A stretch of DNA of 64,000 bases from Hormiphora californensis (lineage: Eukaryota > Ctenophora > Tentaculata > Cydippida > Pleurobrachiidae): contig CM035355.1 in assembly GCA_020137815.1 (NCBI GenBank), forward strand, positions 843,451 to 907,450, given 5' to 3'. Both the position numbers and the translations under genes were made by a program. Shown piece after piece: positions 55,375 to 64,000 of this stretch. A model generated the notes under the pieces. It was not told the origin of the DNA. It ran no database searches and saw only the letters and a program-made list of their open reading frames with translations. The stretch's first letter is position 1. The number at the start of each line of letters is the position of its first letter.

Positions 55375-56307
55375 CAGGGAGATACTACGGCTTCTACTAT
55401 CTGATAACAGTTACCAAATCCCTGTGCAGTTCATTTTCATCCTTCCTACATCAACGAGAGAATCTGAACAAGTCAAATATAAGACTGATTTTGACGTTTA
55501 GAAGGTTGTAATTTCGATTGAGAAATATGTTTCGAAATATTCTGCACCACCCTCACGCTAGAAGAAAGTCAGTCGTTCAACATAAAATTGCGAGCAAATG
55601 TCAGCCATGACTCCGAATAATGAATATGATGGGAGCATCGGAGAGAGGTACACAGAACATCGGAGAGAGGGAACAAATTGTGATTGAGAGGAAAGAATTA
55701 CTTCCTTGCTTCACTTGATTTATGATAAATTACTACGCCATCAAATCAACTTCCCCAAAAGCTTCGCAATCTCTTGACAATCTCTTGACAGTGTCTAGTC
55801 TCTCTATTGAGAATAGTCGCACAATGAAATATAGCAAGTTTTACAAGGAGTGAGAATTGGGAGCTAGGGTCTATCACATCGCACACCCATGTTTGTTCTA
55901 CAATAATTGCACACATGAACAACTTGCTCGGCCCTCACCACGTGAAGGAGGGTTAGAACAATGAACAACCACACCAACCACAACAATTTACAATGCACCA
56001 CACATACTGACACACAGTAATATCTCTCATTCATTGGGTGCAGTGTGCAGGTTGTTCATGAACTACTCATGAAACATCTAAATGTAAACAATTACACCTC
56101 TTGTAACTTTGTGTAGATTCATCAGGCTACCCCACCCTACTTGTACCACTACCATTTCAAAGATGTATTATACCGGGGATCCGAGGCCCGAGCCTTACTT
56201 ATAATTATATTTTTCAATGTGTCCAATTAGCGCTTGTATATCGTTTTTCAATTAACAGCACTCAAGGTTTTGATCAACTTAAGTATCTTGATTGAGAGAG
56301 AGAGATA

Positions 56308-56436
<129 letters not shown>

Positions 56437-56959
56437 TAGAATAGAAGGGCACGGAGACAGGAAGGCACACCTAGAACGATGGTCCCAAGTTAGGCTACTC
56501 ACTTCATTATCACCTCTGATCCAGAGGGCTCCACCCTTGGGATTTACATCTCTCTATCATGTAACTGTTACTGATCTCTCTATCATTCTCTCTCTGTTTC
56601 TTTTTCTATCTCTCTCACCTTTCTCTATCTTTTTTTCATGAATTGCTACAAACTCAAGTACTAATGCTACACTGATGCTACACAATGCAGTAAGCTGTGT
56701 AAGTTATGAACATATTGTATGATCGAGGGTATACCTTTAGACTCTTTGGAGATACCGGGGATAATACCTACATTGATAGATAGAAAAGAAGATAGAAAGA
56801 AGAAGGGTCGTCAGTGGTCCTTGTATGACCTAATTGCAAAAGTAGCAAAGTTTTGTGAGTGTATCATGACCCCCTAGTGTGATGATGCAATATCGATCTG
56901 GAGCTGCTCTCCTGCTGAGTCTGCAGGCACGCTCTTCCAATTAGAATCCTATCAACACA

Positions 56960-57016
<57 letters not shown>

Positions 57017-57439
57017 CCACTACACGCACCACTCCCACATGGGGCCGTGAGGCCCCATGCGAGAGCAGGTTTAAATCCCCCGGACCCGGATCCTGTTGGA
57101 TCTGAGGGCCCGGAGGGCCTGCGGAGTAAAGGTAGGGTAGGTAGAACAATGTACATACGGGTAAATTTAACAATGTACATATGGGTTAGGGAAAGGGGAT
57201 GATATTAAAAAGGGGGAAGTAAAGTGGGATTAAAGCTCATGGTGACGGAGCACAAGACCTCCTAAACTATCTGCAAAGAAGCCCAATCTGCTACAATGAA
57301 TTCTAAGAAGGAGACAACTTATCAGGAACTGAAGAAGCAAACCGTCTGAATCTAAGGCAGCCTAAAACAACAAAACGGTTGGCGAAAAAAATAAAATAAT
57401 CAAAAGGATGGATTAATGGGGGGCGGAGGAAAGGTTAGA

Positions 57440-57985
57440 AAGGAAAACGAACCCCCGGTCCAAAAACAGCCCGACCCCCGTTCCAGAGAAAAGTGACCCC
57501 GTTTCCCGAGAAGCAGGACCCCCGTTCCGAAAAGCCAGGGACCCCCTTCCAGAGAAACAGCCACCCGTTCCAGGGAAAAAACAGGAAAAACCCCCCCCCC
57601 CCTTCCAGGAAAGGGAAAGGGCCCCGTTTCCCGTAAAGACAGCTGACCCCGTTCCCGAAAGACGCTGCCCCCTTTCCCGAAAACAAAGGACCCGTCCAAA
57701 AGACAGCCCCCCCGTCCAGGAAGACAGCACCCCGTTTTCCCGAAAAAGGGCAGCTCCCCCTTTTAGAAAGACACTACCCGTTTCCCGGAAAAACAGCCAC
57801 CCCCTTCCAGAGAAACAGCACCCCGTTAGAAGGGGCGCTGACCCCCCTCCCGTAAAAACGCTGGACCCCGTCCAAAAACAGCCCCCCGTTCCCCGAAAGA
57901 AGCTGCCCCGTTCCCTAAAGAAGCTGACCCCGTTCCAGAAAAGACAGCTGACCCCGCTACAGTAAAAGGACAAGCTGACCCCACT
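57440..57985. repeat. Degenerate minisatellite of about 21-24 bp
   Basis: Units resemble gaccccgttcccgaaaagac followed by agct, with many indels and inflated homopolymers. Some of the degeneracy is probably sequencing error. Confidence 0.7.
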
Positions 57986-58813
57986 CCAAAGAATCATCTC
58001 GATGTAGAACCTACCAAAATGGAAAGAAGTGGGGTTAGGGGGGCTAGTAATAGTAGAACAAAAACAGTATTGGTTAGCGGGGTTAGGGATATTAAAGGGG
58101 GGTTGGGGGTCCACAGTGGCTGGAAGATGCTGTCACTGTAACCCCCTGAGCCGGAGACAGAAGGCGGGGGGGGGGTTTCAAGTGGTGGGGGGAAAACATA
58201 ATAGTCGTTGATACCTGTGGGCCCGCCTAGCCTTGCCAAGGAGTTTTTGTAATTTTGTATTTTCTGATTTTTTTTTCGTATTCTGAACACAGCACGCTCA
58301 GCCGCGGCCACACGGACCTGGAAACGAACAGGGGGAAAGTGGATGGGGGAAAAAAGCGTTACTCGTGTGACCCCGTTGCCCGGGGGAAACCGATTGGAGG
58401 TGGTGGCAGGTGGACCAACTCCCCCCCTCTCTCTCTCTCTCTCTCTCTCTACCTCTGTTTAATCCAGAGTAGATGACTTGCCATGCATCCAGAGGATGGC
58501 CACACCCACCCACCTTCTCCCAAACCACTGTGTTACATCTCAAAACGGAAGGAATAGAGGGGAGGGATAGAGGAGGGAGTGGAGATAGAGGGGAGAGGGT
58601 GGGATAGTAGAGAGAGAGGGAGACCCACTGTCGTCGCTTTTTTAGCAAGGTGTATGTGGCGGTGTGAAAATCCAGGTGTTCCAGGAGCTCCTTGTGCCAA
58701 GTTGAAAACGAGGAAGAGAGAGAGAGAGAGAGAGAGAGATCGAGAGAGAGAGACGAGAGAGAGAGAGAGAGCCAGGAGAGAGAGAGAGAGAGAGAGAGAT
58801 CCAGGGAGGAGAA

Positions 58814-58893
<80 letters not shown>

Positions 58894-59798
58894 TGCATGT
58901 GAGGTTAGAAATGCTGAGCTATTGAATGCAGCTGCGTACATGTACAATCTGATCCCGGACATTTGTTGTACTTGTAAACAAATAGGATGGTGACGAGATG
59001 AGAGAGAGAGAAAGAAAAGGATAGGGAGTGAGTGAGAGATAGAAAAGAGAGAAGGTTGGAGCCGTTGTCGTGCACTTGTGTGTAAGCTCGTGCTTACAAA
59101 TCGGAACGCAAAACAAACGACGAGTCCGGATTCTCTAGTGCATACGAGCTGGAAAATGGATTTGCCGATGGCCGATGAAGGACACAAATCCTGAGAACTC
59201 TCTCTCATTTCCCTGAATCCCACGGCAGAGTACCGACGTGTTCTAGAAGCCCTAGAAGCCCTCTCTACACTCACCTGATACTCTGTGTTTATTATGTGCA
59301 GACAGAATAATAATATCTATCTCCCTCTATCTCTCCCTCTCTAGCTCAGTGACAAGACAGCTTCCTGGAGCCCCCTTGTCTGCATCACCCCTCTTCTCTC
59401 CTTCCCCGCGTGCCGAGTGTGAAACATAGTTTTTCTCCCGGCCCCCACACACACACCGGGCACGCTCGGGCAGGACACTTGTGCAATGTCAGTCCGCGCT
59501 GTGAGTGGTGTGAGAATGAATGGGGGCCCACCACAGCACGTGAGGAAGAGGAGTATTCTTTGGTGGTCGTGCCGTGGTAATATGAAGGGGCGACAGAATG
59601 GTGTAGGTGATTTATTGGTCTCTGATCGAGATGGGTAAATACAATGGATATTCAGTGAACCATTTCAAGGTAGCTATTTCAAGGCAGCCATTTCAAGGCA
59701 GTTGGCCGTGATCAATGGAGTGTTCAATGGAGACAATCGGTAGTGTCCGAGTTTGGTGTGGTAGCTTGGTGGCCATCGCTTGATGAGAGAGAGAGAGG

Positions 59799-59917
<119 letters not shown>

Positions 59918-60699
59918 GGAGGTTGTAGAAATTTACTCCGACTCTAACAGAACCATTCAGCAACCTAAACAAGCCACTCACGCCGTGTGAAATGTGGGTT
60001 TCTAGGCCCTGTGTTTGTATGATCAGAGATATTTAGGACATGCCAATTACGGGTGACACTTTCAAGTACCTTACACATAGTAAAGAGAGAGGGGAAGATG
60101 GAGTTATGAGAGAAAGAAAGTAGAGATAAATCTTGAGGGGGTCATCTGATGAAGAACCCAATGGGACGGATATGATCTCACTGCTGACACTACTTCACCC
60201 CCAGACACCAATAGGTAGGATATGGGGTCTGAGTACCTCTCATGGTGTGATATGATTATATTGGTGACGTAATATGGAAATACACCCTGTCTCCTGGGGG
60301 CCGGGGAAAAAGAGAAAATACTCTCAGAGCAATCACCCTATGACGAGATAACCCTAGCAACACCAAAAATGGAATAACTGTAAAAAGTTAAGCTCGTTCA
60401 TCCGGCTATTTCGTTCTGCAGCAGCAGTTTAGCATTCTATTTAGCAGTTTAGTGTGTTTTCTAACAAGCACGACTTCAGCATGGCACACACACACATACC
60501 AGTTTAAGAGTCCAGAGTTTCATCTTTCTATCATCCAGCAAATATTTGAAAAACTGCTATGCCTCTCGGAGAATGGCTCCGTTTGTCAGAAAAGAATTGA
60601 GAACGAGAAAACGCAAAACTACATAAACTGCAATTTGAAGGAACAGTTTGCACTAAACGGTTTGCTTTTCTGCATTAAATAGAAGTCATAGAGGGAGGG

Positions 60700-60743
<44 letters not shown>

Positions 60744-60832
60744 AAAGCTGAGTAGTAAGACAAAGCCTTCACTAATGGTGGAAGTGGCAAAGAATGACAT
60801 GAGGAAGTGTTTGATCAAAACAATCATTCTCT

Positions 60833-61131
<299 letters not shown>

Positions 61132-61538
61132 TCAATAAAGCAGAGTGCAGACTAGTAGGACGTCTATAAATGTCATATGTCTGTCTAAAGATAGCTAGAC
61201 AGTAGGGAGAGAGAGAGAGATAGGACTATCATTATTGTAATGGCTTATATAACGGCATGAATGGGAGAGAGAGGCAAACACATAATTTGGGGAGAGAGAG
61301 AGAGAGAGAGAGGGGGAGAGAGCGAGGGTTATGAAACAGTGCAAAAAATGTAATGTGTAATGATTTTGTGTAGCATGGACCTGTTACAAACACAAAGCTA
61401 CATCTAGAACAGTTACAAACTAACAACAACTAACAACTAACAAGTAACAACAACTAACAAGTAACAACAATAAGAACGAGTTACAAACAACAAAACAATT
61501 CATCCCAAATCCCCAATTAACAACAGCAATGAACATAC

Positions 61539-61648
61539 CGTAGATTCGCGAGGTAGCCTGTTACACCTCCTCTTCCCAATATGAATCCTCTTGAAACAGA
61601 GCTCAACCAGGAGGCACTCACTGTGAACACCAAACAGGCACGCTTCAT
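61539..61648 (-). CDS. Candidate first exon, unknown product
   Basis: An ATG at 61648 opens 36 codons with a hydrophobic start (MKRACLVFTVSASWLSS) that resembles a signal peptide, ending at a donor (gtatgt) in phase 2. No downstream exon with matching phase was found. A CG-rich patch (61870-61960) lies upstream. Confidence 0.22.
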
Positions 61649-62147
61649 CCTCAAATCGCTCGAAACCAGAGGATCGAGAATAGCATCTCCAAAATATCAA
61701 TCAGGTTCCAAAATATCGATCAAATTCCAAAATATCAGCAGCGACGACGTTCAACAACGGAACACAAACGGTGGCATCTGCAAATGACAAGTTAGAAAGA
61801 GAGCACTCAGCGTGCAGACTTGGCCCGGGGACCCCCCGCTGCCAATAGAGCCTTCTCATTGGTCGGTTACTTTTCAGGTCACGCGCGCGCCCCTTCTCTA
61901 GCGGTCCACTGCGCTAAAATCGCATGTGAGTATCTCAGTGGTGTCGCCGCGCGTTACTGCTACTCAGTTGAATGAGTCTAGCTGATCTCCAATGTCAACC
62001 CAGATCGGATTTTTGTCTGTCAGACTGTCTGGTACTGTCAAAATGGATACTCCTATGCTACTCTGAGTAGGGTACTCACCATGGGATATTTCCATTTTCG
62101 GTACTGTGGCCCTGTCACTGTTTCAATCAAGACGTTTTTAATTTCAG

Positions 62148-62174
62148 ATGTTTCCAGCTGACAGATTATATCGG
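62148..62174 (+). CDS. Candidate 27-nt exon, unknown gene
   Basis: Bracketed by tttaatttcag and gtgagt, it encodes MFPADRLYR in phase 0 at both ends. Splice signals are strong but nothing else supports it. Confidence 0.22.
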
Positions 62175-62256
62175 GTGAGTCTCATATATCAAGTCTATCA
62201 TAACGATCTATTGAAATGGTTATTGTTTAGATTTTCCTGAAAACCTTTCGTCGCAA

Positions 62257-62690
62257 TTAGGTATAATCGAATTTAAATTCTAATTTCGATTGAATCTCTT
62301 TGTGCCTCAAGGACAATACAACATTTCCCTTCCCTTGCATTGATATAGCCAGTCTGAACAGCAGTATCAGTGAGGCTACAGTTAGACCACTTTTTACTTT
62401 ACTCAAACCATTTGGAAAATTGGGGCCCTTGTAAGGCAAGGGCTCAAAAATCGGTATAGTAACAAATATCATTTTCGGATCGACAGCCAGCGTAAAGCTA
62501 CTCTCATTTGAGTTCAACACCACATGTGGGACTCCTATAGTTCATATCTGGGCAACACAACAACCTGTGGGGTTATCAACTCCAATAACATGTCTGTCGA
62601 GGATCATAGCAGTGTCAGCTGGTACATCAGAACCAGGAATCGACCGAATCAGGAAATACTGGTCCCTGATTGGCTGATAACCAGTCACGT
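62257..62690 (-). pseudogene. Possible coding remnant, unknown
   Basis: A minus-strand frame reads through YFLIRSIPGSDVPADTAMIL and on to GVDNPTGCCVAQI, meets one TGA (62542-62544), then continues in the same frame for about 90 codons (FTLAVDPKMIFVTIPIFEPL...). Continuity on both sides of a single stop suggests a decayed or misread coding exon. I recognise no family. Confidence 0.3.
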
Positions 62691-62699
62691 GACCTAAAT

Positions 62700-63417
62700 A
62701 ACGGTCTGTTCATGATCCGATTTGTCACCCTGATAGATCGGGTGATCAAGGAATCAGAGGACAAGAAGACATAGCACGGTGTTTGGGTCATCCCTAATAT
62801 CAGTTAAAGCAACACTTTTACGTGGTATAACTACAAATCAATGACATGTACAAATGAACTGACCACCTTGTACTAATCGGTAAATGTGGCGGTGGGGTGA
62901 GGGGGTAAGGAATCTAATACAAGACGGATGTCGATAATGCGAGATCATGTATCGTATCTCTACAAGCTAGTGGTTGTATGATAGTGGGATTTCTACTACT
63001 TTACCCAATTACTAAATCTAAATCTAATCAGTAGGAGTAGGTATATTAATATATTGATATTGTAGTCTGGTATGGTATGTGATTCCCCATCTCTATCACC
63101 CCGATTAGTCACCACGCATCCATTCACGATTTGATAGAGATCACATGACATCTTCTTCTTCTTCTACGTGTGTCAAGACCAGCACATGGCTAATAAGATA
63201 ACTTGAAAACCTGAAATTTTTAGTGAAATTGGGCCAAACAAATTTGGGAGAAGTTTATTCTCCCGGTTAATTGAGGTCCGACTGTACCAGTAATCTTTTA
63301 ATCTTCTTCACGTGGATACTACACTGCAGTGTCAGTTCCTGACAAAGCCGTTCCCTCCAAAGATAGTGTTCATAAATCATATCCATTCAAAGATTGACAG
63401 GTCGGTAGAACTTCAAC
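62700..63417. other. Unassigned right-end sequence
   Basis: No gene or strong repeat recognised. Confidence 0.4.
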
Positions 63418-63716
63418 AGAATTTAGGGCAGGTCAATTTAGGGCAGGTCTGAATTTAGGGCACCTCAATTTAAGGTAGGTCTGAATTTAGGGTAACTCAA
63501 TTTAGGGTAGGTCTGAATTTAGGGTAGGTCTGAATTTAGGGCAGGTCTGAATTTAGGGTATGTCTGAATTTAGGGCAGGTCAATTTAGGGTAGGTCTGAA
63601 TTTAGGGCAACTCAATTTAGGGTAGGTCTGAATTTAGGGCAACTCAATTTAGGGTAGGTCTGAATTTAGGGTAGGTCTGAATTTAGGGCAGGTCTGAATT
63701 TAGGGTATGTCTGAAT
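63418..63716. repeat. 17-bp minisatellite
   Basis: Copies of aatttagggcaggtctg mixed with a shorter variant (caatttagggcaact). It contains tttaggg but with long interruptions, so it is not telomeric. Confidence 0.92.
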
Positions 63717-64000
63717 ACTAGGCATGTGAATGTGATTCGGGGAAGCTTATAAGCGGTGTTAGACGATACGAGATATGGAACATGATTCGAGGAAGCAAAT
63801 CAGGATTGTTTCTATCGCTTTCCATCCCTATATACGCTATTGGTTATAGGTAGGACTGTCTCATGTTGCTTTCTATGCGGGAGAAAGACATGGAGAAAGA
63901 GAGATACCCTTAACTTTTTACCGAGAGTCGAGACAGGAAGACTGTTGAGCTCCTCCGTGGAATTGAGGTTCGCCGCTTTCCCAGCAGGTAGATGAAAGCA

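Noticed and set aside
57030-57130. tRNA-like T-arm (ggtttaaatccc) near a strong 8-bp hairpin
   Set aside because: No acceptor stem, D-arm or anticodon arm could be laid out around it.
63418-63716. tttaggg words suggesting a telomeric repeat
   Set aside because: They are embedded in a 17-bp unit with interruptions, not in a heptamer array.

Overview
The window is eukaryotic and almost certainly from an early-branching animal; I favour a sponge, but that is inference. Multi-exon genes with GT-AG introns encode animal-type signalling proteins (a WNK-family protein, a PH + IRS-type PTB docking adaptor) next to conserved eukaryotic genes (chaperonin CCT6, WDR88). Introns and spacers are full of GA/CT arrays, minisatellites and foldback repeats. 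There is one 100-N assembly gap (26913-27012), and several blocks look like poor consensus sequence.

Layout. 1-7765, minus strand: 5' part of CCT6 (exons 1-5; the rest lies off the left edge). Intron 3 carries an antisense retroelement with one ORF (PHD finger, reverse transcriptase, restriction-like endonuclease). A 2.8 kb segment holding exons 4-5 and the 5' 59% of that element is tandemly duplicated. 8505-9662, plus strand: an intronless WDR88 gene, divergent from CCT6. 10956-31801, plus strand: a 15-exon, about 800-residue WNK-family protein in which the catalytic residues are replaced, a predicted pseudokinase; one of its introns holds an antisense, frame-disrupted cathepsin L-like fragment. 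34117-34455: a near-perfect hairpin element between 23-bp direct repeats. 34489-36053, minus strand: a five-exon gene of the CXorf65/C22orf15 family. 38266 to at least 46090, perhaps to 54357, minus strand: a docking adaptor with PH and PTB domains and a tyrosine-rich tail with three YxxM motifs, resembling DOK/IRS proteins. From about 46.5 to 64 kb the sequence is mostly simple repeats, with only weak candidate exons.

How the genes relate. There is no operon-like logic. WNK proteins act in osmotic and ion-transport signalling, and PH-PTB adaptors couple receptor tyrosine kinases to PI3-kinase and GRB2, but adjacency here does not imply a shared pathway. The strongest points for follow-up are the WNK-family pseudokinase, the IRS-like YxxM adaptor, the CCT6 duplication in which the retroelement copies look identical while the flanking exons differ by about 1%, and the hairpin element. 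All exon models come from splice-site and phase reasoning on this sequence alone; no database search was run.
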